Assembly (NCBI GenBank): GCA_028875185.1
Contig: JAPPFH010000039.1
Coordinates: forward strand, 1 to 41,106
Direction: 5' to 3'
DNA length: 41,106 bases
From: Chloroflexota bacterium
Lineage (GTDB): Bacteria > Chloroflexota > Anaerolineae > Aggregatilineales > Phototrophicaceae
Shown here: one piece after another, positions 25,620 to 34,603 of the stretch
How positions within the stretch are numbered: position 1 is the stretch's first letter
How the letters are laid out: each line of letters starts with the position of its first letter
Made by a program: the position numbers and the translations under genes
Notes under the pieces: generated by a model
The model's input: only the letters and a program-made list of their open reading frames with translations
What the model was told of the DNA's origin: nothing
The model's database searches: none

Positions 25620-26690
25620 ATGAAGGGGCTCATCCTCAGTGGCGGCAAGGGAACGCGTCTCTACCCGTTGACCTACACGCGCGCCAAGCAACTTATTCCC
25701 GTGGCCAACAAGCCGGTTCTGGTGCGTGTGATCGAAGCCATACACGATGCCGGCGTCAGCGAAATTGGCGTGGTCGTCGGCCACACTGCGCCTGAGATCC
25801 AGGCTGCCCTTGGAAATGGCTCGCGCTGGGACGTCTCGCTCACCTACATTCAGCAGGATCGACCAGACGGTTTGGCGCATGCGGTGAAGATCGCGCGGGA
25901 ATTCCTGAATGACGAGCCCTTCGTCATGTTTCTCGGCGACAATGTTATCGAGGGCGGCATTAGCCAGCTAATCCGCGACTTTGCCGAAAACGAGTGGAAC
26001 AGCCAGATCGTACTCAAAGCAGTTGACAACGCGTCGGCTTATGGCGTCGCCAAGCTGCGCGCGGATGGCAGCATTGAAGCGCTGGTCGAGAAGCCCGAGG
26101 CGCCGCCGAGCAATCTGGCGCTAGTCGGCATTTATATGTTTGACAAGCATGTCTTCGAGGCTGTCGATGCGATTCGCCCATCGGCGCGCGGCGAATACGA
26201 AATCACCGATGCCATTCAATGGCTTATCGATCACGGTCACACTGTCTTCCCACATATTCATCGGGGCTGGTGGATTGACACTGGCAAGCCCACCGATATG
26301 CTCGAAGCCAACAGCCATGTGCTCGAAGAAATCCCGCCCTGTATTGCCGCAAGCGCGCGGATAGACACGCGCTCGGTTGTGGATTCGCGCGTGACCGTGC
26401 AGGAAGGCGCCAAAATCGTCAACAGCATCCTGCGTGGACCCACCGTCATCGGCCAAGACACATTGATTGAGAACAGCTATATCGGACCATTCACCAGCAT
26501 TTACCACAACTGTCAAATCCGAAATTGCGAGATCGAGCGCAGCATAATCCTGGAAAACAGCCGTGTTATTGACATCGAGCGCACGCTGCGCGACAGCCTT
26601 ATCGGCAGAAACGCGTCGGTCAAGCGGAGCGCCGAGAAACCGAGCGGCATCAAGATGAACCTCGGCGACCATAGCGCGCTCTGGGTTTAG
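25620..26690 (+). CDS. rmlA: Glucose-1-phosphate thymidylyltransferase, long form
   Basis: This nucleotidyltransferase makes dTDP-glucose (or a related sugar nucleotide) from dTTP and glucose-1-phosphate. It has 356 residues. The N-terminal catalytic domain starts with LSGGKGTRLYPLTYTRAKQL (6-25); GDNVIEGG holds the metal-binding Asp, and VEKPEAPPSNLALVGIYMF is typical. The C-terminal 100 residues form a left-handed beta-helix (VVDSRVTVQEGAKIVNSILR and similar hexad turns). This long RmlA/StrD-like architecture differs from the 290-residue enterobacterial RmlA. It is the first of the rml genes, with rmlB 31 bases downstream. Confidence 0.92.
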   Translation: MKGLILSGGKGTRLYPLTYTRAKQLIPVANKPVLVRVIEAIHDAGVSEIGVVVGHTAPEIQAALGNGSRWDVSLTYIQQDRPDGLAHAVKIAREFLNDEPFVMFLGDNVIEGGISQLIRDFAENEWNSQIVLKAVDNASAYGVAKLRADGSIEALVEKPEAPPSNLALVGIYMFDKHVFEAVDAIRPSARGEYEITDAIQWLIDHGHTVFPHIHRGWWIDTGKPTDMLEANSHVLEEIPPCIAASARIDTRSVVDSRVTVQEGAKIVNSILRGPTVIGQDTLIENSYIGPFTSIYHNCQIRNCEIERSIILENSRVIDIERTLRDSLIGRNASVKRSAEKPSGIKMNLGDHSALWV

Positions 26691-26721
26691 CGATGAATCG
26701 GACGAGCGCGGTAGGAGCGTA

Positions 26722-27747
26722 ATGAAAAACATTCTAGTAACTGGCGGCGCCGGTTTCATCGGCAGCGCCTTCGTCCGCCACATGGTGACGACCTACCCCG
26801 AATACAATTTCGTCTGCTACGACAAGCTGACCTACGCCGGCAATATCGATAATCTGCTGCCGGTAAGCGACGAGGAGAATTACCGCTTCGAGCGCGGCGA
26901 TGTCGCTGACCGCGCGTCAGTGCGGCGGGTCCTTCAGCAATACGCGATAGACACCATCGTCAATTTCGCCGCTGAAAGCCACGTCGACCGCAGCATTCTC
27001 GATCCTGACGCCTTCATTCACACCGATGTCGTCGGCGTTTACATCCTTCTGGACGAAGGGCGCAAGCATGGTATCGGACGTTTCTGCCAGGTCTCGACCG
27101 ATGAAGTCTATGGCGATATTGATGAGGGATTATCGCTGGAAGATGATCGATTCCTGCCAAACAGCCCTTATGCGGCGAGCAAAGCCAGCGGCGAGCTTAT
27201 GGCGCGGGCTTATTGCGTCACATACGGCATGGATACGGTCATTACCCGCGGCAGCAATACCTACGGTCCCTACCAGTATCCGGAAAAACTGATTCCCTTT
27301 TTCACCACCGAAGCCATCGATGATCGACCGCTGCCCCTTTATGGCGACGGACGGCAGATCCGGGATTGGCTCTACGTCGACGATCACGCGCGCGGCGTCG
27401 ATCGAGTTCTGCACGCTGGCGAGTCGGGAGAAGCATACAATCTTGCTGGCGAGAACCAACGCTACAACCTTGAGATCACGCGGCGCATTCTGGAGATTCT
27501 GGGCAAGCCGCAGTCCTTGATTCGATTCGTCCCTGACCGAGAAGGGCATGATCGGCGTTACGCGATGTCCGCGGCGAAAGCGCGGGCGCTGGGCTGGCGG
27601 CTGACATTCGATTTCGAGGCCGGGCTGGAAGCAACGATCAATTGGTACCGGGAAAACGAATGGTGGTGGCGCAAGATCAAAACCGGCGACTACCTTGATT
27701 ATTACAAACATCAATACGCGGAGCGGCTCGAATCAGCGCAACGGTGA
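26722..27747 (+). CDS. rmlB: dTDP-glucose 4,6-dehydratase
   Basis: This NAD-dependent extended SDR of 341 residues converts dTDP-glucose to dTDP-4-keto-6-deoxyglucose. The Rossmann motif GGAGFIG is at 8-14. The catalytic triad is STDEVYGD (Thr, Asp and Glu of the dehydratase) with Y150 and K154 in YAASK. AESHVDRSI, RGSNTYGPYQYPEKLIPFF and GDGRQIRDWLYVDDHARG are all characteristic of RmlB. It starts with a GGAG ribosome binding site. Expected partners are rmlA upstream and rmlD downstream; the epimerase rmlC is absent between them. Confidence 0.95.
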   Translation: MKNILVTGGAGFIGSAFVRHMVTTYPEYNFVCYDKLTYAGNIDNLLPVSDEENYRFERGDVADRASVRRVLQQYAIDTIVNFAAESHVDRSILDPDAFIHTDVVGVYILLDEGRKHGIGRFCQVSTDEVYGDIDEGLSLEDDRFLPNSPYAASKASGELMARAYCVTYGMDTVITRGSNTYGPYQYPEKLIPFFTTEAIDDRPLPLYGDGRQIRDWLYVDDHARGVDRVLHAGESGEAYNLAGENQRYNLEITRRILEILGKPQSLIRFVPDREGHDRRYAMSAAKARALGWRLTFDFEAGLEATINWYRENEWWWRKIKTGDYLDYYKHQYAERLESAQR

Positions 27748-27838
27748 TAGACTCATGCGAGTTCATGTTTGCCTTATGCCAATCGCTATCAACGCGCCCG
27801 CAGTCGAAGAAATACCGCGCCGCGGACGCGAGTGCTGA

Positions 27839-28699
27839 ATGAAGATTCTTCTAACTGGCGCCGCCGGTAGCTTGGGCAGCCTGCTCGTCGCGCGCCTCAG
27901 AGACCGGCACGAAGTAGCCGATGCCGACATTGTTGGCGCGGTCAGCCATGATTTGGACATTAGCGATTATGAAGCCTGCCGGCAGCTTGTCGCCAACATT
28001 TGCCCTGATATCGTCCTGCATCCGGCCGCCTGGACAGATGTAAACGGCTGCGCGCTGGACCCGGCGAAAGCCTTGCGCATCAATGGGCTCGGAACCGGGA
28101 ACTTGGCTGCGGTCGCGGCACAGCGCGGTATCCCCATTCTCTACGTCAGCACAAACGAAGTCTTTGACGGCACGCTGAATCGCGCTTACAGCGAAATCGA
28201 CCAGCCCAATCCGATCAACGCCTACGGCTACAGCAAATGGTATGGCGAGCGCGCCGTCGCCGCGGTAAATCCGCGGCATTACATTGTTCGCTCGGCTTGG
28301 TTGTTCGCCCATGGGGGGCGAAACTTCTTGCAGGCTATCCTGGGCGCGGCGCGCGCCGGCAAGCCGCTGCGCGTCGTGACAAACGAGGTAGCCAACCCAA
28401 CGTATACAAACGATCTGGCGGCGGCGATCGCCCGGCTTATCGAAACTGAGCGCTTCGGCAATTATCACTTGGTCAACGAGGGCGCCGTCAGCCGTTGGCA
28501 GTTGGCTCGATATGCCTTGGACGAAGCTGGATTCGCCGGAACACCGGTCGAACGCATCAGCCGGCATGAATGGTCCCGACCTTCTCTGCCGCCCGAGTAC
28601 ACTGCTTTGGCGAATCATGCTGGCGCCAGCATCGGCATTCACTTGCGCCCTTGGCAGGACGCCCTGCGCGCCTTCCTCGATGCCGAGGCCGCTGGTTGA
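27839..28699 (+). CDS. rmlD: dTDP-4-dehydrorhamnose reductase
   Basis: This NADPH-dependent reductase of 286 residues completes dTDP-L-rhamnose. The cofactor loop TGAAGSLGS is at 6-14; VSTNEVFDGTLNRAYSE replaces the common STDYVFDG version. The catalytic Y129-x3-K133 lies in YGYSKWYGE. RSAWLFAHGGRNFLQAIL is conserved in the family. The 91 bases between rmlB and rmlD hold no rmlC, only a 27-codon frame. Its TGA overlaps the next glycosyltransferase ATG by one base. Without a linked RmlC, a 4-reductase for another 6-deoxyhexose is possible but less likely. Confidence 0.9.
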   Translation: MKILLTGAAGSLGSLLVARLRDRHEVADADIVGAVSHDLDISDYEACRQLVANICPDIVLHPAAWTDVNGCALDPAKALRINGLGTGNLAAVAAQRGIPILYVSTNEVFDGTLNRAYSEIDQPNPINAYGYSKWYGERAVAAVNPRHYIVRSAWLFAHGGRNFLQAILGAARAGKPLRVVTNEVANPTYTNDLAAAIARLIETERFGNYHLVNEGAVSRWQLARYALDEAGFAGTPVERISRHEWSRPSLPPEYTALANHAGASIGIHLRPWQDALRAFLDAEAAG

Positions 28700-29646
28700 T
28701 GGCGGACCGCTTCTCGGTTGTCATTCCCAATTGGAACGGCTTGCGCTTCCTCAAAACCTGCTTGGATGCGCTGCGCGCTCAGACGTTTGGCGATGTAGAA
28801 GTTATACTTGTAGACAATGCCTCTTCTGACGGGTCGCAAGGATTCGTAAAGTCCGAGTATCCGGATATATGCTTGATAGAGTTGGAGTCGAACTTTGGAT
28901 TCACTGGCGCCTGCAACATTGGCATGGAGGCGGCGACAGGCGCGTATATCGCCCTGCTTAACAACGATACCGAGGTTCAGACCGACTGGGTGGCGCAGGT
29001 GGTGAATGCCTTCTTGGATCATCCCGACGCCGGCATTGTCGCTAGCAAGATGCTGCTATTTGATCAACGAGATCGCTTTCACACCGCGGGCGACTTTTTC
29101 ACGATCGACGGGCGGGCGGGCAATCGCGGCGCCTGGGAGAGGGACGTTGGGCAATATGATCGCGGTCAATATGTCTTTTCCGCCTGTGGTGGATCGGCCG
29201 CATATAGGCAATCAATGCTAATGGAAACTGGGGCGCTGGACGACGATTATTTCTTCCTGCTTGAGGATGTCGATCTGGCTTGGCGCGCGCAACTGGCGGG
29301 TTTCAAAGTCTGGTATGAGCCGCGAGCGATCGTCTTTCACCATTTGTCCGCGACTGGCGGCGGCGTCACCGCGAGCTATCACGATGGCCGCAACGGCATT
29401 TGGCTCATCCTCAAAAATATGCCAGCGAGTCTGCTGCGCAAGTATGCGCGCCGGATCCTGGCGCGGCAGTTCAAATTGATGTGGGGAGCGGCGCGAGCCT
29501 GGCGCGGTCGAGAGGCGCGCGCGCGGATGCGCGGCATGATAGCTGGCGCAATGAGCATTGGCGGCGCGCTGTCGAAGCGGAGGCGGATTCAAGCGAAGAA
29601 AAGCGTCAGCGACGATTATATCGACAGCATATTGACACAGGTCTAA
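28699..29646 (+). CDS. Family 2 glycosyltransferase (rhamnosyltransferase-like)
   Basis: This GT-A fold glycosyltransferase of 315 residues is similar in plan to WbbL-type rhamnosyltransferases. N-terminal FSVVIPNWNGLRFLKTCLDAL is followed by ILVDNASSDGS, NFGFTGACNIG, then LLNNDTEVQTDW (the Asp-x-Asp-equivalent metal site) and LLEDVDLAWRAQLAGF (acceptor/catalytic region). A basic C-terminal tail could sit on the membrane. The ATG at 28699 overlaps the rmlD stop, which supports dTDP-rhamnose as the donor. The frame is open to 28570, but that part overlaps rmlD and is rejected. Confidence 0.88.
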   Translation: MADRFSVVIPNWNGLRFLKTCLDALRAQTFGDVEVILVDNASSDGSQGFVKSEYPDICLIELESNFGFTGACNIGMEAATGAYIALLNNDTEVQTDWVAQVVNAFLDHPDAGIVASKMLLFDQRDRFHTAGDFFTIDGRAGNRGAWERDVGQYDRGQYVFSACGGSAAYRQSMLMETGALDDDYFFLLEDVDLAWRAQLAGFKVWYEPRAIVFHHLSATGGGVTASYHDGRNGIWLILKNMPASLLRKYARRILARQFKLMWGAARAWRGREARARMRGMIAGAMSIGGALSKRRRIQAKKSVSDDYIDSILTQV

Positions 29647-29767
29647 TCGGCGCGAGGCAGCCAATTGGTCTCGCAATCGCGCGCTCGCATGTACAAATGC
29701 CCAATCTCGCGTATTATTGAGTTTGACTCTAATCTTTAGTCATGGCTCCTGTTTTGGAGACTAAGTA

Positions 29768-30496
29768 GTGAGCAATCCGTATCTGAGCATCGTAATTCCA
29801 GCGCATAACGAAGAAAGCCGGCTGCCTCCAAGTTTGGCCAAGATTGACGCTTTCTTGCGGACGCAGCCCTTCGACGCCGAAGTCATCATTGTGGAAAACG
29901 GCAGCCACGACTGCACCTACGATGTCGCTCAAGAGTGCGCTCGCAAGTATGCTTACGTTCGCGTCATGCAATCTCCCAATAATGCGCGCGGCAAGGGCTT
30001 GGCGGTCAAGCATGGCATGCTGGCGGCGACGGGTGCCTGGCGCTTCATCTGCGACGCCGACTTGTCAATGCGCATTGAAGATCTTATACGATTTTTGCCG
30101 CCGGAATCGGACGGGTATGACATTCTCATCGCCAGCCGTGAAGCGCCCGGCGCGGTCATTGTGGACGAGCCCCATTATCGTCATATCACGGGGCGCATTG
30201 CGAACTTCATCATAAAAATTGTCGCCATCAGCGATTATGAAGACACACAGTGCGGCTTCAAAATGTTCAGCGGTGAAGTCGCGGGGGATCTCTTCGCTGT
30301 CCAGCGCATGATCGGCATTGGCTTCGATGTCGAGTTATTGTTCATCGCCAAGCGGCGCGGCTATCGTGTAAAGGAAGTGCCGATCAACTGGTTTCACGAT
30401 CCCTACTCCACCATGCGTCTTTGGGACGACTCGATCAATCTACTGCGCGAGATTTGGCAAGTGCGGCTGAATTGGCGCCGCGGCGTTTATGGCTGA
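29768..30496 (+). CDS. Family 2 glycosyltransferase, dolichyl-phosphate glucosyltransferase-like
   Basis: This GT2 enzyme of 242 residues resembles Alg5/DPM1-type transferases that charge a polyprenyl phosphate with glucose or mannose. The visible pattern is LSIVIPAHNEESRLPPSL (6-23), IIVENGSHDCT, GKGLAVKHGMLAATGAWRF, the metal site CDADLSM, and DTQCGFKMFSGEVAGDLF with GFDVELLFIAKRRGYRV. All are hallmarks of the Alg5 group. There is no C-terminal membrane segment. A GTG start with TTGGAG upstream is used. It overlaps rnhB by 8 bases. Confidence 0.88.
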   Translation: MSNPYLSIVIPAHNEESRLPPSLAKIDAFLRTQPFDAEVIIVENGSHDCTYDVAQECARKYAYVRVMQSPNNARGKGLAVKHGMLAATGAWRFICDADLSMRIEDLIRFLPPESDGYDILIASREAPGAVIVDEPHYRHITGRIANFIIKIVAISDYEDTQCGFKMFSGEVAGDLFAVQRMIGIGFDVELLFIAKRRGYRVKEVPINWFHDPYSTMRLWDDSINLLREIWQVRLNWRRGVYG

Positions 30497-31163
30497 GCGC
30501 AAGACCCGTCCCAGGACGGCGAGTCTGCAATACGAGCGGCATTATTTCCGCGCCGGCTACCCTCTGATCGTGGGCATTGATGAAGCGGGACGCGGACCCT
30601 TGGCCGGCCCCGTTGTCGCGGCCGCCGTCAGCCTGCCGCTTGAGCGAGCGGACCTCGCCACCGCATTGCGTGGCGTGCGCGATAGCAAAGAAATGACTGC
30701 CAGCCAGCGCGAGCGGCTGATTGGCGTAATCAAGAGAATCGCATCCTATTGGGGCATCGGGCATAGCAGCGCGGAAGCAATCGATCGCCTAGGCATTGTC
30801 GCGGCGACAAAAGCGGCTATGCAGCGCGCTCTCGACGGCGCGCTTGAAGGGAGCGGCGCAGCTCCAAATTGTCTTTTTCTCGATTACATGCCTTGGCCCG
30901 AGCGCTCCGATATCACCCAATTGAGCATTGTCGATGGAGACAAGCATTCGCTTAGCATCGCCTGCGCCAGCGTACTTGCCAAAGTCTGGCGCGATCAATA
31001 CATGCGGGATCTGGATAGCCAATACAGCGGCTACGGATTCGCCCAGCACAAAGGCTACGGCACGCCGGCACACCTGAGAGCGCTGCGTCAGTTTGGTCCT
31101 TGCGCCGCCCATCGCCAAACCTTTAGACCAGTTTCTGAGCTCGATGACAAGACGAAGTGTTAA
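30489..31163 (+). CDS. rnhB: Ribonuclease HII
   Basis: This enzyme removes ribonucleotides from DNA and cleaves RNA in RNA/DNA hybrids. It has 224 residues. The catalytic acidic pair is D31-E32 in GIDEAGRGPLAGPVVAAAV. Further active-site residues lie in FLDYMPW and VDGDKHSLSIACASVLAKV, and YGFAQHKGYGTPAHLRAL is diagnostic of type HII. Its start lies within the last codons of the glycosyltransferase gene, so it appears translationally coupled to a polysaccharide operon although it is a housekeeping enzyme. Confidence 0.95.
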   Translation: MAERKTRPRTASLQYERHYFRAGYPLIVGIDEAGRGPLAGPVVAAAVSLPLERADLATALRGVRDSKEMTASQRERLIGVIKRIASYWGIGHSSAEAIDRLGIVAATKAAMQRALDGALEGSGAAPNCLFLDYMPWPERSDITQLSIVDGDKHSLSIACASVLAKVWRDQYMRDLDSQYSGYGFAQHKGYGTPAHLRALRQFGPCAAHRQTFRPVSELDDKTKC

Positions 31164-31217
31164 CGTCAGGCGCCGCTGCGCGCGCCGCCGGCCGCGGATA
31201 GTTTCATCGAGACGCGC

Positions 31218-32372
31218 ATGATGGGATTTCACTTGAAGATCGCGCTGGTTCACGACTGGCTTAATCAAATCGGCGGCGCCGAAGATGTGTTGGAGGCGCT
31301 CAAACGCTTGTATCCCGCCAGTCCCGTTTACACCAGCATCTACGACAAAGCGCAACTGCCCGCGCATTTTCAAGATTGGGATATTCGCCGGCTCTGGATT
31401 GATCGCCTGCCGGCGATACATAAGCGCCACCAAGCTTATTTGCCGCTCTACCCTCTCGCCTGGAATCGCTTAGATCTGCAAGACTATGAGGTGATTCTGA
31501 GCAACAAGAGCGGGTTCTGCCATGGATTGCGCCGCCCGCCAAAGAGCCTGCACATCTGCTATTGCCTAACACCAACGCGTTACGTCTGGCAATTGGACAA
31601 CTATCTAGACGGCGAGGAAATCAGCGCGGCGGCCGCCCGGCTTCTGCGGCCCTTTGTCGCCCTCCTGAGGCGCTGGGATTATGCGGCGGCGCAGCGTGTT
31701 TCACACTTCATCGCGATTAGCGCGGCAGTTAAAGAGCGAATTAGCCGCTTTTACGGGCGGACGTCCGTCGTCATTTTCCCGCCGGTGGATACCGCTCGTT
31801 TTCATTCGAGCGCAGCGGAAGAGATAGAAGACTATTATCTGGTGGTATCGCGTCTGGTGCCTTACAAACGCATCGACTTGGCGATCCAAGCAGCAACCGA
31901 GCTCGGCCTCAGGCTCAAGATCGCTGGCTCGGGCCGCGACGGCGGACGACTGCGCGCGCTCGCGGACGACAATGTTGAGTTTCTTGGCTATGTGCCAGAC
32001 AGGGACTTGCCGCGCCTGATGGCAAAATGCAAGGCGCTGATATTCCCCGGCTTGGAAGACTTCGGCATTGCGCCGGTGCAGGCGCAGGCGGCCGGCAGGC
32101 CCGTCATCGCCTTTGGAGACGGCGGCGCGCTAGACACCGTAATCCCCGGCGTCACCGGCGAGCATTTTGCCGAGTTGACCGTAGACAGCCTGAAAGAAGT
32201 CTGGCGAAACTTTGATGAGCGCGCGTACAATCCGCAAGAGATTCGACTGCAAGCCAAGAAATTCGATGTGAGCGCGTTTGTCGCGCGTATCAGCGCCTTT
32301 GTGGAGCAAGCCTGGGCTGCTCATTCGTCTGGACAAGCGTTTCAATACCATGACCCAATCGTTGTCGAATAG
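31218..32372 (+). CDS. Family 4 glycosyltransferase (WbaZ-like)
   Basis: This GT-B fold retaining glycosyltransferase has 384 residues. IALVHDWLNQIGGAEDVLEAL at the N-terminus, YCLTPTRYVWQLDNYL, VSRLVPYKRIDLAIQA and the donor-site region LEDFGIAPVQAQAAGRPVIA match WbaZ-type mannosyl/rhamnosyltransferases. In GT4 enzymes the donor site carries E-x7-E; here the first Glu is present (E280) but the second position is Gln (Q288). This may be a subfamily feature or may alter activity. It lies 54 bases after rnhB and 11 bases before the Wzz-like gene. Donor and acceptor are unknown. Confidence 0.88.
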   Translation: MMGFHLKIALVHDWLNQIGGAEDVLEALKRLYPASPVYTSIYDKAQLPAHFQDWDIRRLWIDRLPAIHKRHQAYLPLYPLAWNRLDLQDYEVILSNKSGFCHGLRRPPKSLHICYCLTPTRYVWQLDNYLDGEEISAAAARLLRPFVALLRRWDYAAAQRVSHFIAISAAVKERISRFYGRTSVVIFPPVDTARFHSSAAEEIEDYYLVVSRLVPYKRIDLAIQAATELGLRLKIAGSGRDGGRLRALADDNVEFLGYVPDRDLPRLMAKCKALIFPGLEDFGIAPVQAQAAGRPVIAFGDGGALDTVIPGVTGEHFAELTVDSLKEVWRNFDERAYNPQEIRLQAKKFDVSAFVARISAFVEQAWAAHSSGQAFQYHDPIVVE

Positions 32373-32383
32373 GGAATAATCTT

Positions 32384-33061
32384 ATGGAGCACAGAGAACT
32401 CATCCGCATCATGCTTCGCCGCTGGTGGCTGATTGCTTTGCCGGTCGCCTTAAGCGCAGTCATTGCTATTCCTGATCTCTTTAGCGCCGGCGCGGCTGTT
32501 AATGCCGGGTTCAGCGCGCAGATTCGCTACAGCGCCGCTCAGAAGCAAAACATGCAGTCAAGCGAACGGGGCTACACGGACGTTTGGACGGCATCTGAAT
32601 ATACTGTTCATGCCTTGACCGACTGGGTTAGAAGCGCCAGCTTTCGTGGTGAAATGGCGCAGGTGCTTGGCGAAATGCAGGGGGCGCTGGCGAGTCTTCA
32701 TATCGCCGCCGACAATGCGCGCAGCGTTGGCGTCGTTTACCTTAGCCATTCCGATCACGAATCGCTCGGCGCCATCGCCAATGCAGCCGTTGTTGTTCTG
32801 AGCAGCCGCAGCCATAGCTACTTCCCGCAATTTGGCGGTGACGCGGCACAGGTGACAATTCTGGAACAGCCCGCTATCGCCGCATCGCCGCCGCCATTGC
32901 CGTCGCGTCTTGCGCCATTCATGCGCTTGGGCGTGGCGCTTCTGATTGGGTTGGCGCTAGCCATCTTCGCCGAATATGCCGATACCACCATTTATCATAA
33001 AGACGCTCTGCGCCGGCTGGGACTGCCCGTTTTGGGCAGCATTCCCAAAGAACGCGCCTGA
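32384..33061 (+). CDS. Wzz/CapA-type polysaccharide copolymerase
   Basis: This 225-residue inner-membrane protein has the two-helix Wzz plan: helix 1 at about 14-31 after a short basic cytoplasmic start, an extracytoplasmic domain of about 140 residues, and helix 2 at about 179-198 followed by a cytoplasmic tail ending in [14 protein letters not shown]. The proline-rich stretch [12 protein letters not shown] just before helix 2 is the Wzz signature. The loop is short compared with enterobacterial Wzz and lacks long coiled coils. In CapA/CapB systems the tail activates a separate BY-kinase, which here would be the degenerate homologue at 24884. Confidence 0.8.
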   Translation: MEHRELIRIMLRRWWLIALPVALSAVIAIPDLFSAGAAVNAGFSAQIRYSAAQKQNMQSSERGYTDVWTASEYTVHALTDWVRSASFRGEMAQVLGEMQGALASLHIAADNARSVGVVYLSHSDHESLGAIANAAVVVLSSRSHSYFPQFGGDAAQVTILEQPAIAASPPPLPSRLAPFMRLGVALLIGLALAIFAEYADTTIYHKDALRRLGLPVLGSIPKERA

Positions 33062-33114
33062 GCTCCAGATTAAAGCCTTATTTTCCTGCATCACATGGCG
33101 CCTGGAGAGACAAT

Positions 33115-33885
33115 GTGGCCGATTTATTCGACCTGAACGGGCGCGTAGCTATCGTGACGGGGGCGTCTCGCGGCATTGGCAAAGCGATCGCGGAAGCGTT
33201 TGCCAGCGCCGGCGCCAAGGTCGCGCTCGCCAGCCGCCGTCAAGACGCGCTGGACAAAGCAGCGGACGCCATCCGAGCCGCTGGCGGCGAAGCGATAGGC
33301 ATCGCCGCCCACAACGGTGACAAAATCGCGCTTCAAGCATTAGTGGATCAAACGTTAGACCAATTCGGCGCGTTGGATATTTTAGTCAACAATGCTGCGA
33401 CCAACCCGCACTTCGGCGCTACGCTGGAGGCGGCCGACAGCTTCTGGCAGAAAACGATTGAAGTCAATTTGATGGGCAACGTCTGGCTGTCTCAAGCGGC
33501 CGTCCCGGCGATGCGCCGTAGCGGAGGCGGCAAGATCATTAACATCGCGTCCATCGTGGGATTAAATCCGGGGCGCTTTCAAGGCATTTACAGCGCTACA
33601 AAAGCCGGCGTCATCAGCTTGACCAAATCACTTGCTTTTGAACTCGGGCCCGACAATATTCAGGTCAATGCCATCGCGCCCGGTTTGGTGCAAACGAAAT
33701 TCGCCCGAGCCCTTTGGGATAATCCGGAATTGCTTGATCCAGTGCTGGCGCGGACGCCAGCGGGGCGCATTGGGCAACCTGCCGATATCAGCGGCATAGC
33801 CTTATATCTGGCATCGCCAGCTTCGGGCTTCACCACAGGCGCCGTATTCGTCCTCGACGGCGGGGTCAGCGCGCTGACGCTCTAA
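33115..33885 (+). CDS. Short-chain dehydrogenase/reductase (SDR)
   Basis: This classical NAD(P)-dependent SDR has 256 residues. The cofactor motif [15 protein letters not shown] begins at about residue 14, [10 protein letters not shown] is the NNAG-like strand, and the catalytic residues are Ser in INIASIVG, Y159 and K163 (YSATK). The C-terminal [29 protein letters not shown] is typical of FabG-like enzymes. The substrate cannot be deduced. A GTG start is used, with GGAGAGA about 8 bases upstream. It is the last plus-strand gene before the convergent bactofilin gene. Confidence 0.88.
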   Translation: MADLFDLNGRVAIVTGASRGIGKAIAEAFASAGAKVALASRRQDALDKAADAIRAAGGEAIGIAAHNGDKIALQALVDQTLDQFGALDILVNNAATNPHFGATLEAADSFWQKTIEVNLMGNVWLSQAAVPAMRRSGGGKIINIASIVGLNPGRFQGIYSATKAGVISLTKSLAFELGPDNIQVNAIAPGLVQTKFARALWDNPELLDPVLARTPAGRIGQPADISGIALYLASPASGFTTGAVFVLDGGVSALTL

Positions 33886-33930
33886 GCCGCGGCGAAACTC
33901 GGGCGCGAACAAACGCTAAGTGACCGCGGC
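33886..33930. repeat. Inverted repeat in a convergent gene gap
   Basis: GCCGCGG (33886-33892) and CCGCGGC (33924-33930) form a 7-bp inverted repeat around a 31-base loop, directly after the SDR stop and before the bactofilin stop. There is no T-run, so it is at best a weak bidirectional terminator. Confidence 0.35.
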
Positions 33931-33939
33931 AATGCAGGC

Positions 33940-34506
33940 TCAGCGCTGGTCGTCATTTGATTCTTCAGCAGATTGGCCTTCCGCGTCAGCGATTTCGAGC
34001 GCGAGCTCCGCCTCAATCTCACCCTCAGCCTGATCGAACTCGTCCATTAGATCGGGCGCAGCCTCGCGTTCGCCGTTCTCTTCATCGCTTTGCGGGCGGG
34101 TTGCCGAGTGCCCGACCATGGTAATCTTGCCATCGATGAAGGCGCCTTCTTCTGTAGTCAAAGCCGAGGCGCTGATATCGCCCCAGATGCGCCCCGTTCG
34201 CAGAAGCTGAACTTTGTTGCCGGCGATATTGCCGCGAACCGTTCCCGCGATCGAGATATTCCGCGCGTTGATATCAGCATGAATATCAGCCGATTCGCCG
34301 ACCAGAATGTTCCCGCTGATTTCCATTGAGCCGGCGAATTGACCGTCCATCCGCACATTGCCCGAACTGACGAAACTGCCTTCGAAGCTGGTATTGGAGC
34401 CGATGACTGTGTCAAAGCCTACGGGACGACCGGAGGGCACCTCCGACGCAGTCTCTTGCGCTTCCACTTCCGATTGCCCGCGCCGATTGGCGAAAAACGC
34501 GCTCAT
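33940..34506 (-). CDS. Bactofilin (polymer-forming cytoskeletal protein)
   Basis: This 188-residue bactofilin family protein is expected to self-assemble into nucleotide-independent filaments that position envelope enzymes or define cell shape. The central beta-helix core lies at about 27-130 with hexad turns such as GSNTSFEGSFVSSGNVRMDGQ, GSMEISGNILVGESADIHAD and GTVRGNIAGNKVQLLRTG. The last 55 residues form a very acidic disordered tail. The N-terminal tail is short. GAGGGA lies 6 bases before the ATG. It follows lipA on the same strand with a 97-base gap. Confidence 0.9.
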   Translation of the reverse strand: MSAFFANRRGQSEVEAQETASEVPSGRPVGFDTVIGSNTSFEGSFVSSGNVRMDGQFAGSMEISGNILVGESADIHADINARNISIAGTVRGNIAGNKVQLLRTGRIWGDISASALTTEEGAFIDGKITMVGHSATRPQSDEENGEREAAPDLMDEFDQAEGEIEAELALEIADAEGQSAEESNDDQR

Positions 34507-34603
34507 TAGCTTCCCTCTTTCGCTCGACTAACCCGCCGATTCGACCCGCCTGCGCTGCACCCGGCAGCACATTCGCCATAATTCGTAAAACTTCTGGCTT
34601 CGC

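Noticed and set aside
27755..27838. 27-codon frame between rmlB and rmlD, ending directly before the rmlD ATG
   Set aside because: No ribosome binding site and no similarity to any known leader peptide; kept only as a remote possibility for a coupling peptide.
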